Assembly: GCF_014805625.2 (NCBI RefSeq) | Contig: NW_023998490.1 | Coordinates: 3,067,987 to 3,131,986, forward strand | DNA from: Glossina fuscipes | Taxonomy: Eukaryota; Arthropoda; Insecta; Diptera; Glossinidae | Reading direction: 5' to 3' | Length of the DNA: 64,000 nucleotides | In this document: piece by piece, positions 52,346-58,612 of the stretch | Numbering within the stretch: the first letter of the stretch is position 1 | Layout of the letters: every line of letters begins with the position of its first letter | The notes under the pieces: generated by a model | Database searches by the model: none | Told to the model about the DNA's origin: nothing | Seen by the model: the letters and a program-made list of their open reading frames with translations, nothing else | Program-made: the position numbers and the translations under genes

Positions 52346-55300
52346 AAAATGAAATCGCCCAGACTGACGTCGCCAATCAACTTGATAGGGACTGTGTATA
52401 CATTATGTATAGATAATATAGAAATATGTAAAAGTATGCACACGCATCTGTAGTTGTGTATGTTTGATTTGTTTATAGATATGCTATAGTGTTTTTGTTG
52501 TTATTGTTATTATATTTAATTGACGGCAGTTAATGTCCATAAAAAGTAAAGTGATGATTATTAATGTACATCTGTAGGCAGTTGGTTGCTGTATACTACA
52601 TAAACGCTACATATAGGCGTAAGTGCGCACAGATTGTTTTTTTTTTTTTTTTTTCTGTTTAAATAATACATTGTTTTTTTAGTACATTTTTATTTGAAGA
52701 TTTTCCTTTTTGTGAACACATATCTAAAATAGTTTATTTTAATGCTCCCACCTCTATAACAGGAGATTATATTGTACTTTTGCGGATGTATGCAATGATC
52801 GTAAACTAACACTTTGCGTTTCTATTATTCTTTGAAAAAGCCCGTTCGCATTTGTTGTTTTAGCTTTTGAGTACTTCTCTCCATGGCATTCACACTTGCC
52901 AGATCTTAATTAGATACTTAACAGGTTTTGTTAAAAAGCTGTGTCATGGCCAATTTTCCTTTAGGTTTGTAGTCCCAGTTGCTCAAACTATTCGCTTCTA
53001 TTCCAAATCTAAACCAATTTACACATTTTGATACCCTACACTACTTGTGGGACGGTGTATATTAAGTGTTTGACGATGTATGTAGCACACAGAAAAACTT
53101 AGGTTGCCGGGCTGACTGTCCGCCTGATGTCTGTGCAAAAAATTTGTGTTCAAGAGTAGCGGTCGCAATATTTGACATATTTTAACGTGCTGCAATGCAA
53201 GCACGAACGCTATTGAAAATGGTTTCGATCGGTCCACTTTTTCTATCACTCCCCACATAAGGCCCTATTCTAAAAAGCTTTTATATGAAAAAAATTGCAA
53301 TTTTCACAATTTATTGAAAAAACTGGCTAAGTAATAGTCTTTCGACATTCTGAATGAGGGTAAAAATTTTGCTGGGGGAAGCTGCGGCAATTTTTTGAAC
53401 CCTCTCTCTCGTACAACCGTTTTTACGAAACGAAAAAATAAATCTTTACATTGTAAAAAGATATAAGTTTTAATATTTCATGGTAAAAGTTAAATCGGAA
53501 TAGTAAATTAATATAACGATCAACTTTGCCGAATTTAGACCATCTTTCATATAAGGATTACTCCAATATGCGGTCTTTCGTGAAAAATATGTCTTTGCAT
53601 GAAAATAATGTGTAACTGTATGTGCATTATATCAAAACGAGTGAATAATTGTATTAGGCGAAGTGGTGGTCGGCCTTGCCTGACTGGAATGTTCTTACTT
53701 ATTTATTTTAATTTATGAATTAACTTTGACTCTATTAAAGTTCATGACGAACCTTATCATCTGAATTTAATGTAAAAAATATAAAAAGATATATTTTAGA
53801 GTTTCTACATATCTTTTTTTTTTTTTTTGTTTTTATCTGTCCAATCATTCAGGGGATGACTCTTATTCGCGTAAGAGATTTGAAAAAAATGTTGTTTCAA
53901 CGTATGATTTGGTCATTCAAATATTCTTCACGATACATCTTAGAGGAGCCGATCCTTCTAATGTAATTTACGTTGGCTTGGCGATGTTGATATTTGTTTT
54001 GAAAGCGTCAAGCGTTTGAGGTTTGCTCGTACAAAACCCGTAACTGCACAAAAAGAAAAATCCAGCGACGAGAAATCGCACGATCTTAGTGGTCAATACG
54101 CATCATGAAAGAGAAATTTCTCGTGCAACATTGGCAAAACAGGGTGCGTTATGCGGGTTCATGTCGATATCATATGGTTTATGCCCCAAAAAATCAGCAG
54201 TCATCGTTTGTCAAGTTCCCCAATGATAACTGGTTTCTCAAAAATGACATTTTCAACTCACAAACCACACCCAAAGCCTAATTTTTTTTACACCTAAAGG
54301 TCTTTTTGGTATAGAACGTACACTTTCTTTACACAGAAAGGCCGATTTTCCTTATGTACCACACATAGTAAGCAAAATTTAGCCCAGAACTGTGAAGCAA
54401 CTGTGTATTCGTCAATGGTCGTTCGGCAAGCAATAGTGAATACAAATACCAATTTTGATGGGAAACAGAAAAAACACATAGACGGTGTGACATTTTTAAA
54501 AAAGAATCTCTTAGTTGATGATCTTGGATTTTCTGAAAGTGTGATAAAATTCTGATGACCGTCGGACAATTTTTAAAAGATAAATTGAAAACAAGTAAGA
54601 CGCTATCATATTGGATGATAGCTGTACAGTGTTTATACAACTTTTAAATCTCTAGCTCAATAACGTCAACTCGGCTTTCATTTTATTATCATAAGTTTTT
54701 CTTTGTTCTGCTATTAAAAACGTTATCGTAGCTGGCAATAGCCTACAACTGCATCCGATTTTTTCCATTTGTTTATGGGTATTGGGACGTTATTCACAGA
54801 ATATTCATGGAAATTTTGGTCGCTAAATCCGTTGAAGTACCAAAAGAATATTTTCTTTCTCTGCATGAACAAAGTTTGCATATTTTCTTAACGCGGTCTA
54901 GTCTGAATCCCCAGCAGACAAGCAATCTGTTGATGTAAAACAATTGTTTAAAAAAAACAAAAAAGACAAAAGTAAGAGGGAAAAGGTTCCTTGGCATCTG
55001 CTAATGTTGTAAAATTAAAATATATTCAGACATCGCTATTCAAAATGGGTAAAGAAAAGATAGAAAATAAAATAGCACTAGAAATTAAGAATATGAGAAA
55101 TCAAAATAAATAAATAAAAAGCTATACAAAAATAGAATAAATTGAAATAAATAAACGTCACTCTAACAAAAGCAATGAGTTATTTTTCGTTTCAGAAAAA
55201 GGTTTTCACCAGCCTTGAGTTTCAGAAATATATTGAAATGAAATGTTTTTATGCCAAATGGCAAAAGAACAGCGGAATGTGTTGACGAAAGATAGAAACA

Positions 55301-58300
55301 AAAAAAAAAAAAAAAAAAAAAAAAGAAATCTTAAAATAAATGTTTTATTTTTAAAGTTAAACGATTGGAATAAAAAAAAAATGAATGCAAAGAAAATAAA
55401 TAACAAAATTAAATAAAAAAATTTGCAGGTGAATTTAAAAAGAGCTTAGTTGCTCTTGGAAGGAAACATATATTTCTCCCTCAGAACGGGATCACTATTT
55501 ATAATATTGAATTGAAGGAGTTGTCGCTTCCTTTTCTACATATGTGATAAATACAGGCATTGAAATGCTCCTGGGAAACATCGTTCGTGCAAATCTTTTA
55601 TGTTAAGAGAACATATTAGGCTTTAAGTGATTCATGTCAAAGCATATACATTTTAATCAATTTGAGGACAAACCAATTTGAGGAGCAACTCTTGTCTTTT
55701 TCCTCAGCAAACTAGCGACCTGATGTAGCGCATCATAATCAATTTTATTTATAACAAATTTGCTTAGGGCTTTTCCTATTTCATTTCGGGTCCCTCGAAT
55801 GTCATAGAAGCGAGTTTTTTTTTTTATAATGAATTCCTTTGATAATGAGAGATCCTTTCCTAATGAGAGATTCTTTTTAGAGCGATTTTGCTGACTTTGG
55901 CGGGCAGACTGTACGAATTCGCTCAGGTGACAAGCCTCATTGACACGTAGGGAAAATGGCATGAAAAGCTGAATGTAGCTGCTATATTGTTACGCCTTGA
56001 ATTCAATAGAAAAGCTTCACTAAAAAGCAAACTTTGCAAGGGGTTACATTGGCGCTGTATAATTTCTAACCAACCAAAACTTTAATTTGCTTCTATAAGA
56101 ATTAACTGACGCAACATGACTGCTTTTGCGGAATAATCATCTGGAGGTTACCGATTGAGTCCTGAAGTTAATTAGCTATTAGGTTGTTCGGAAAAATATT
56201 ACCATTTTTTTTTTTTTTTTGTCAAAATCCAATCTAATTGTCACTTTTTCGAAACTGCTCCGGCTTTCTTTCTCAAAGAACTTCACACAAACGATGCATA
56301 ACGTAACGAATTCATAGCGCAGAATAACGCGACAATTGAAGAAAACGGTTAACATTAGTTTGATTTTTGAACGATTTTGGTGCGGTTTTTTCGGTCTTGA
56401 TTCATCTTTCCGCGCTATTGATAGGTTGTCTCACGGTCGTATACGCAAGTCCAAATCTCATCCTATTTCATTTCACAAAGAAAATTTAATGCAAGTTCTT
56501 TGCGCAATAAAATCACAGATCGTAAAAAAATGTATCTTGCAAAACCGAAAGCACCTGAAATACTAATGAAGTTCATTTGTCGATATCTGTGACAGTGTTA
56601 TCAATTTAGAAAAGAAATATTTCCGATATTCGATATATGTTCCCGCAATTAACTGCGATATTGTTCTTATTTTTTGAGCACAGTATCGATCGACTTTGAC
56701 CAATTTCGCGAATTATTTTTCGACGGTTTGCTTAATGCTTTTATTGTCACATATATATGGGCCGATAGCCTGTGTTGCTAGTGCTCAATGTCTTTTTCTT
56801 AGTCTAAAAATTTATTTTTTAGTTTAAAATTATAATAATAACAATACATTAACATGTAAAGTGTGGGCAGAAGTGATCAGAAAAAATTGTTAAGTAAAAC
56901 GTCTCAGAACTTATGAAAAGTTGTAATTTCCGCCGCCAACTTCTTTGATATATTTTTCATATGCTATCATTACTTAATCCTAAGGCCCCAAGTAGCAAAA
57001 ACGGCGCAGGCATAATGCTTGACCCTTAAGCCCGACTGCATATACAAAATATATTTTTATATTATATGTAAAATAGATGTACCCAGTATTTATTTCATAG
57101 CTTATGAAAAAGCCTTTAACGAAGTATAGCATGATAAATTAATAGATATCCTGAAAGGTCTTCCTATTAATGGAAGAGATGTACGCTGCATCAAAAATTT
57201 TTATTGGCAACAAACAGCACAAGTCGAAGAAATTATATTCCTACAGACGAGGAGCTCTACTCTCCTTTTTAACGTCCACACTAAGGTGATTTTTTAAGAA
57301 ACAATTGAAGCAATCGAAACAGGCGTTAAAGTCAATAGACAAGTCGTTAAAAACATCCGACTTGCCGATTACGCAATTATTCTAGCAGATAATATGCAGG
57401 ATCTGCAGATGATGGCTCAAGCTGTAAATGATCAAAGGAATAGCTATCGGTTAAACTTAAATATTAGCAAAACCGAATTTGTGATAGCAAGTCGAACGAA
57501 AACTTCATACTCTATCAATTAATAATCAAAATGTAGAAAGGGCTTCCAAGTTTACCTATCCCTTGGATCTATATTACCGAGAAATAGAGAGAAGATGAAA
57601 TGGCTAAACTATCGTACACGATGTATCAGAACATTGTAGTAAGTCGAGAAATTAGGTTACCACTACGCGTTCGTTATATATTCTTAAAATATCATGGGCA
57701 GATCGCGTATCCAATGCTGCAGTCCTGACAAAACTAAACTTTCAGCTCTTAAAGTGTACAAGGAAACGAAAAACTGTGTATTGTGGACACATGGTACGTG
57801 GAGAAAAATAAGAACTCCTACACCGAACAGTTGAAGGCCGTACTGAAAGGCTTGGAGGCATGGACGGCAAACAAATGTCATGGCTGCGTAATATTCGAAA
57901 TTGCACAGGACTGAAAACCTGAGGTGAAATCGTGCACACAACAAGGAGCCAAAAAGACTTTTGGCCTTTAGTTAGTAATATAACTTGGTATGCAATAATA
58001 TCACGAATGTAAAAAAAAAAAAAGAAAAAGGTGATCACTTATTTGCATGAGTAATAAAAGAAGAAGAAGAAGTATTTACAAAGCTGCGTGGCTTTAAATT
58101 CATGTGCTGGGAAGAACGCAGCGAACTCTTTTCTTAATCTATTATAAGTAAAAAAGAAAAGTTGTGAACTGTAATAGGTGCGGATAGAGTTATAGAAATC
58201 CGTTAAACTTTCAAACAGTTTTTCGCAAAACTTTTATTAAATTTTTCGACGACATTCTCCGCAGCTTATAAGTTATTAACCATAACATATATACGAGTTT

Positions 58301-58612
58301 AAGCATGTTCGAAGTTACCATCATTTTGAAAGTTGATCTCTGGCCAGGATTTAATTACTTATAATAAGTATAACACAGAGAAATAAAATCATCTTAGCTT
58401 GATTCCGAGGATATAAACATATTTTTAGAGTTTCGAGTATTGTTTTTTAATGTTAAAAACTTTTTTAACTTTTATCTTCATTGCTTTTAATCAAAACTAA
58501 TCAATTGTTTTTGAAGAATAATTTTAACGACTTTTGAAGTTTGCAAAATGCTTACCTTTGAGTTTTTCACGGGCATTCTCTAACGCTGATTTACGTGAAC
58601 TAACTGTAGATT
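7412..58612 (-). CDS. shn: schnurri (shn), large zinc-finger BMP/Dpp co-repressor; spliced, 5' end incomplete
   Basis: Five exons are joined: 58612-58556, 16187-14780, 14700-14589, 14521-13274 and 13204-7412. All junctions are GT-AG and phase-consistent, giving about 2,871 residues with the start codon missing. Numbered from the in-frame Met at 16131, the domains are: C2H2 pair 1 with acidic tail (about 398-488), a single CCHC finger (about 1231-1258), C2H2 pair 2 with acidic Ser-rich tail (about 2011-2110), and a C-terminal triple finger (about 2558-2666). Long Gln, His, Asn and Ser tracts fill the rest. Paired ZAS fingers define the HIVEP/Schnurri family. The extra triplet is the fly arrangement, where it contacts Mad/Medea on silencer elements and recruits co-repressors, for example on brinker. 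It should act in the nucleus. Family identity is secure; exact isoforms are not. Confidence 0.93.
13205..13273 (-). other. shn: shn intron, 69 bp
   Basis: Donor GTAAGC; acceptor TTCCTCTTTCAAG. Phase 0. Confidence 0.92.
13274..14521 (-). CDS. shn: shn exon: Gln/His/Ser-rich low-complexity region
   Basis: This 416-codon exon, phase 0 at both ends, begins [16 protein letters not shown] and ends STIDVHL before GTAAGC. It has no fingers. It carries repeated Gln and Gln-His tracts (about 13570-13680 and 13880-14130) and Ala runs (about 13690-13830). Such tracts are typical of disordered regulatory regions in fly transcription factors. They also explain the long poly-Leu and poly-Ala open frames on the opposite strand, which are shadows. 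Confidence 0.92.
14522..14588 (-). other. shn: shn intron, 67 bp
   Basis: Donor GTAAGTT; acceptor CGATTGCAG. Phase 0 on both sides. Confidence 0.92.
14589..14700 (-). CDS. shn: shn exon: end of finger 2 and acidic ZAS tail
   Basis: This 112-bp exon encodes the final His of the second finger in [10 protein letters not shown]. An acidic Asp/Glu/Ser run follows ([20 protein letters not shown]), the hallmark tail of ZAS domains. It ends in phase 0 at ATG|GTAAGT. Confidence 0.93.
14701..14779 (-). other. shn: shn intron, 79 bp, splitting finger 2
   Basis: Donor GTAAGAG, acceptor TTGCGTATTAG. Joining TGC AG to A TCT gives Cys-Arg-Ser and completes the finger as HCRSQSH. Confidence 0.93.
14780..16187 (-). 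CDS. shn: shn exon with poly-Asn tract and first half of ZAS finger pair 1
   Basis: The acceptor TTTTATATTGCAG precedes the exon, and it ends ...TGC AG before GTAAGAG. The frame is open from the acceptor, 18 codons upstream of the Met at 16131. That Met could therefore be internal or could start an isoform made from a non-coding first exon. The exon is rich in Thr, Asn, Ser and Gln. It has about 15 consecutive Asn encoded by a nearly pure AAT run (15975-16022) and Gln-rich stretches near 15000-15070. At its 3' end are finger 1 (YVCSYC..., closing H-x3-H in KHIRAH) and finger 2 (FPCDTC...), split by the intron just after the first His of finger 2. Confidence 0.92.
15975..16022 (-). repeat. shn: (AAT)n microsatellite inside a shn coding exon
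   Basis: Nearly pure AAT codons encode about 15 Asn in a row. The purity suggests recent slippage within coding sequence. Confidence 0.9.
16301..16730. repeat. diverged threefold repeat in shn intron
   Basis: Three units begin GCAATTATAACTCA or GCAATTCGGCTTAG at 16301, 16483 and 16601. Each continues with a [GT]CTATCTAAA-like segment and an AATCTGCTGAAT or ATTTCAACAAATT-like segment. The units are unequal in length (about 182, 118 and 120 bp) and clearly diverged. Confidence 0.55.
17150..20330. other. intron sequence without recognisable feature
   Basis: AT-rich unique sequence with short (TA)n and poly-T tracts near 17340-17385, 18530 and 19018. The frames at 17441-17626 and 18037-18286 are short and unsupported. 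Confidence 0.45.
20330..20560. other. block of short hairpins in intron
   Basis: It contains a perfect 8-bp stem CTATCGAA-CACGGC-TTCGATAG at about 20395-20416. A second, imperfect inverted pair (CACCGCTTGTCGAA against TTTCGATACAACGCGGTG) lies at about 20459-20494. A related CGGTTTCGATACAGCGCGGT recurs at about 21066-21085. It is not a recognisable tRNA. Confidence 0.4.
20707..21010 (-). repeat. dispersed short element, copy
   Basis: It has the box ATACCCTACGCCA at its low-coordinate end. Between about 20880 and 20952 it carries the reverse complement of the family core CCGATCCGAACCATTTTCA / TTGGACCAAAGTACGTCAGT / ACCAAATTTCATC. Confidence 0.5.
21294..21545 (+). repeat. dispersed short element, copy
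   Basis: It begins AACAAGTAAAAATACTG. At 21420-21490 it has the family core in forward sense (CCGATCCGAACGAGTCTCAA ... TTCATCCTTGGACAAAAATA ... GTGTACCAAATTTAATC). It lies opposite in orientation to the copy at 20707. Confidence 0.5.
22106..22133. repeat. (GA)n microsatellite
   Basis: About 13 uninterrupted GA units after an A-rich run. Confidence 0.9.
22415..22478. repeat. (ATAAT)n and (TA)n microsatellites
   Basis: Four to five copies of a pentanucleotide ATAAT unit, then about 14 TA units. Confidence 0.85.
25317..26495 (-). pseudogene. MGAT4-like (GlcNAc-transferase IV) relic or diverged nested gene
   Basis: The frame opens with Met at 26495 and runs 232 codons to TAA at 25799-25797. 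It resumes in the same frame, with 7 codons then 152 from a Met at 25775, to TGA at 25317. The parts match the MGAT4 family in order: a short cytoplasmic tail, one membrane segment (residues about 9-31), a coiled-coil stem with heptad-like charges, then [30 protein letters not shown], and after the stop [34 protein letters not shown] and [10 protein letters not shown]. Family enzymes add a beta-1,4-GlcNAc branch to N-glycans in the Golgi. Here the usual acidic triad EDD reads GDN, and the C-terminal roughly 140-residue domain is absent. No introns are seen. It is nested in shn on the same strand, probably as a pseudogene or a catalytically inactive copy. Confidence 0.75.
26496..27880. other. 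intron sequence with long poly-T
   Basis: A run of about 27 T lies at 26531-26558, just upstream of the MGAT4-like relic. Nothing else was recognised. Frames at 26712-26897 and 27732-27947 have no family signature. Confidence 0.45.
27880..28697 (+). repeat. 0.8-kb dispersed repeat, copy 1
   Basis: It aligns throughout with 41625-42385 in the same orientation. Shared segments include TCAGARACWCCRCAAA, AAATCGATTTRAGCATG, AAACATTGGAAG, TTAAAGTGTATCAAA, ATCTGGAAT and TCGCCTAYAAATTTRCAAAA. Both end in GACCGAATATAATTNTCTTACTT. No full reading frame is shared, so it is probably a non-autonomous element. Confidence 0.7.
29015..29414. other. assembly gap (400 N)
   Basis: Unresolved bases. Open frames drawn across it are artefacts. 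Confidence 1.
29753..29860 (-). mobile_element. SINE-like element with (AAT)n tail, partial copy
   Basis: On the minus strand the copy ends in (AAT)n (29779-29753). The adjoining segment, given in plus sense as CATCTAAGGCCACTGGCGTT ... CCCTACCGCGCTTATGACTT, matches the element at 30628-30840 base for base over most positions. Confidence 0.55.
29880..32880. other. intron sequence, little recognised
   Basis: Apart from the SINE-like element, this is AT-rich sequence without supported genes. A (CA)n tract lies at about 32346-32370. Frames at 32042-32458 have no motif. Confidence 0.4.
30628..30840 (-). mobile_element. tRNA-derived SINE-like element
   Basis: On the minus strand the head contains GTGGTTTCGAATCTC, close to a Pol III B box (GGTTCGANTCC). 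The body then leads to a pure (AAT)n tail at 30658-30628. Trinucleotide tails and tRNA-like heads are typical of insect SINEs. The copy at 29753-29860 shares the body and tail. Confidence 0.55.
32940..33640 (+). mobile_element. mariner transposase fossil
   Basis: Shifted frames on the plus strand read, in order, MGKIQKEG...[13 protein letters not shown]...[53 protein letters not shown], and GMLPEIW plus VENDGNYFD. This is the order in a mariner (irritans-like) transposase around its catalytic DD(34)D region. Several frameshifts, internal deletions and stops make it inactive. Terminal repeats were not located. Confidence 0.75.
34000..36660. other. intron sequence, no gene recognised
   Basis: AT-rich with small (TA)n and (GT)n patches (about 35560-35590, 35690-35780). 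A short (CAG)n run lies at about 34035-34050. The minus frame at 34855-35115 has no recognised family. Confidence 0.4.
36670..36800 (+). mobile_element. tRNA-like / SINE head
   Basis: TAGCCGACTAGG at 36675-36686 fits a Pol III A box (TRGYNNANNNGG). GGTTTAAATC about 32 bases on (36719-36728) resembles a B box with one or two changes. No (AAT)n tail is visible. It is probably a decayed tRNA-derived SINE. Confidence 0.4.
36998..38420 (-). promoter_or_regulatory. shn: candidate alternative 5' exon and promoter region of shn
   Basis: Reading the minus strand, a strong donor AA|GTAAGTA sits at 36998/36997. Upstream is about 1.4 kb of sequence rich in short CAA, CA and AACC-type simple repeats (37592-37680, 38046-38170). 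It also contains a 9-bp inverted repeat GTACGATCA/TGATCGTAC (37992-38000, 38031-38039). Fly 5' UTR exons often look like this. A transcript from here could splice to 16187 and start at the Met at 16131. No core promoter was proven. Confidence 0.25.
38046..38165. repeat. cryptic (AACC/AACT) tetranucleotide repeat
   Basis: Imperfect tandem AACT, AACC and GACC units grade into CAGCAAGTCAGCCAG and GGCAGGCAGGCA stretches. Confidence 0.7.
38980..39545 (+). repeat. dispersed short element, best 5' end
   Basis: It begins AACAAATAAGAACATTATAG then TCG, followed by ATACCCTGCACTACTTCGCC and ATAATTATTCACTCGTTTTG. Reverse complements of the same blocks end the element at 53026-53704. The internal segment RGTGTCGAARTRCTATTA recurs at 48890 and, inverted, near 53340. 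Confidence 0.65.
40560..41010 (-). mobile_element. mariner transposase fossil (second type)
   Basis: Minus-strand frames read [14 protein letters not shown], then [20 protein letters not shown]. They correspond to the KWVPRLL and FLRRFVTVDETWIHHY blocks of mariner transposases; the Asp of VDET is the first catalytic residue. The fossil is broken by stops and lacks the C-terminal half. It is a different subfamily from the fossil at 33 kb. Confidence 0.65.
41625..42385 (+). repeat. 0.8-kb dispersed repeat, copy 2
   Basis: Partner of the copy at 27880-28697. The frames at 42122-42316 and 28529-28720 share the pattern RLCDKxFxxxxxK, but each is broken elsewhere. Confidence 0.7.
42860..43132 (+). 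repeat. dispersed short element, 3' end
   Basis: It contains TACAGGTCGCAGTTTTCAAG ATATTTTGATGAAATTT, and ends CCGACTGCAATGTTTTCACT TGTT, the reverse complement of the AACAAGTAARAACATT terminus. A related internal block occurs at 40205-40335. Confidence 0.5.
44380..44850 (-). mobile_element. Tc1-like transposase fossil
   Basis: Minus-strand frames give [25 protein letters not shown], and [20 protein letters not shown]. These are the SEVN, WxxVIFSDESKF and KHGGGSVMVWGCMSxNG blocks of Tc1-type DD34E transposases, the first catalytic Asp lying in GDEYKF. A stop and frameshifts separate the blocks. The higher-coordinate part overlaps a copy of the TTGGACCAAAGTACGTCAAT repeat core. Confidence 0.75.
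45000..48800. other. intron sequence, no gene recognised
   Basis: A less AT-rich block at 45930-46160 with a 61-codon plus-strand frame is unlike its surroundings but matches no family I know. A (TA)n tract lies at 46829-46856. Pyrimidine-rich sequence with (TC)n is at about 47030-47080. Minus-strand donor-like GTAAGCAC near 46672 is isolated. Confidence 0.4.
46829..46856. repeat. (TA)n microsatellite
   Basis: About 13 uninterrupted TA units. Confidence 0.85.
48888..49030 (+). repeat. dispersed short element, internal fragment
   Basis: CTTTAGAATGCCGAAATACTATTACTTAG followed by a TTTTAAAATTGTAATTTTTT block matches segments at 39320 and, inverted, 53280-53345. Confidence 0.5.
49420..50170 (+). 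mobile_element. jockey-type LINE fragment (3' half of reverse transcriptase ORF)
   Basis: Plus-strand frames read [20 protein letters not shown] then LNKCKK, later [17 protein letters not shown] and CDPLVSLPP, and then [20 protein letters not shown] and [14 protein letters not shown]. This is the order seen after the catalytic core of jockey-clade reverse transcriptases (WC..N.L.LN..KC, then ..I..VQ..FL.ALR...). Stops and frame changes make it inactive. Confidence 0.7.
50470..50580 (+). repeat. dispersed short element core
   Basis: GACCGATCGAAACCATTTTC AATAAAATTCATACTAAGGTCAAAGC, then GTGTACCAAGTTTCATCAAA. The same core occurs at 21420 and 44770 and, inverted, at 20880 and 53160. Confidence 0.5.
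51000..53000. other. intron sequence rich in simple repeats
   Basis: (TA)n at 51276-51320; (CAA/CGA)n at 51995-52040 ending at a short 23-codon plus frame; (CA)-rich sequence at 52120-52260; A-rich 52290-52350; and T-rich 52638-52655. No gene recognised. Confidence 0.5.
51276..51320. repeat. (TA)n microsatellite
   Basis: About 21 TA units with one interruption (ACATAT). Confidence 0.85.
53026..53704 (-). repeat. dispersed short element with inverted termini
   Basis: The low end has ATACCCTACACTACTTGTGG. The high end carries CAAAACGAGTGAATAATTGT, GGCGAAGTGGTG and TGGAATGTTCTTACTT, the reverse complement of the start of the 38980 copy. Internal blocks match that copy inverted. The frame at 53019-53258 is a by-product. 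Confidence 0.6.
53930..54240 (-). mobile_element. mariner-superfamily transposase fossil (third type)
   Basis: Minus-strand frames give [24 protein letters not shown], and, one frame away, [13 protein letters not shown]. They correspond to the WPPRSCDLTPLDFFLWG and KPQTLDALKxNI blocks in the C-terminal catalytic region of a mariner-superfamily transposase. Upstream parts are too decayed to align by eye. Confidence 0.55.
54600..57080. other. intron sequence, no gene recognised
   Basis: Poly-A of about 26 at 55299-55324 and several shorter A/T runs. The minus-strand frame 55657-55962 (101 codons, Lys/Arg/Ser-rich) has no family signature. A block at 56320-56450 shares sequence with 41555-41640. 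Confidence 0.4.
57088..58025 (+). mobile_element. LINE reverse-transcriptase relic with poly-A end
   Basis: Plus-strand frames read [33 protein letters not shown], then [20 protein letters not shown] and [16 protein letters not shown]. Further on come [14 protein letters not shown] and [18 protein letters not shown]. This is the domain order of a non-LTR reverse transcriptase ORF. The catalytic YADD is changed (LADYA), the GVRQGC block is degraded and frames shift, so it is dead. It ends in an A-rich run at 58010-58025, as expected for a LINE 3' end. Confidence 0.8.
58556..58612 (-). CDS. shn: shn upstream coding micro-exon (57 bp)
   Basis: On the minus strand a pyrimidine-rich acceptor (TTCTTTTCATTAACAG) precedes 57 bases followed by the donor GTAAGC. 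Read with two leading bases, it gives [18 protein letters not shown] and leaves one base, G. That G plus the first two bases of the 16187 exon (AT) makes Asp and continues as [11 protein letters not shown] without a stop. The match of phase, open frame and both splice signals supports it as the preceding shn exon. The exon is phase 1-1 and a multiple of three, so skipping it would keep the frame. Its own upstream exon, which must supply the Met, was not found in the window. Confidence 0.72.

Larger units (their letters stand above)
16188..58555 (-). other. shn: shn giant intron (about 42.4 kb)
   Basis: It is bounded by the donor GTAAGC just below 58556 and the acceptor ATTGCAG just above 16187. 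It contains no convincing further coding exon of shn. Most of it is AT-rich unique sequence with decayed transposons, plus a same-strand MGAT4-like relic. Alternative 5' exons may lie inside; see the block at 36998-38420. Confidence 0.65.

Noticed and set aside
52360..52374. CAGACTGACGTCGCC, close to a Mad/Medea/Schnurri silencer element (reverse complement GRCGNC-N5-GTCTG)
   Set aside because: The spacer is four bases, not the required five, so by known rules Schnurri would not be recruited. Treated as chance.
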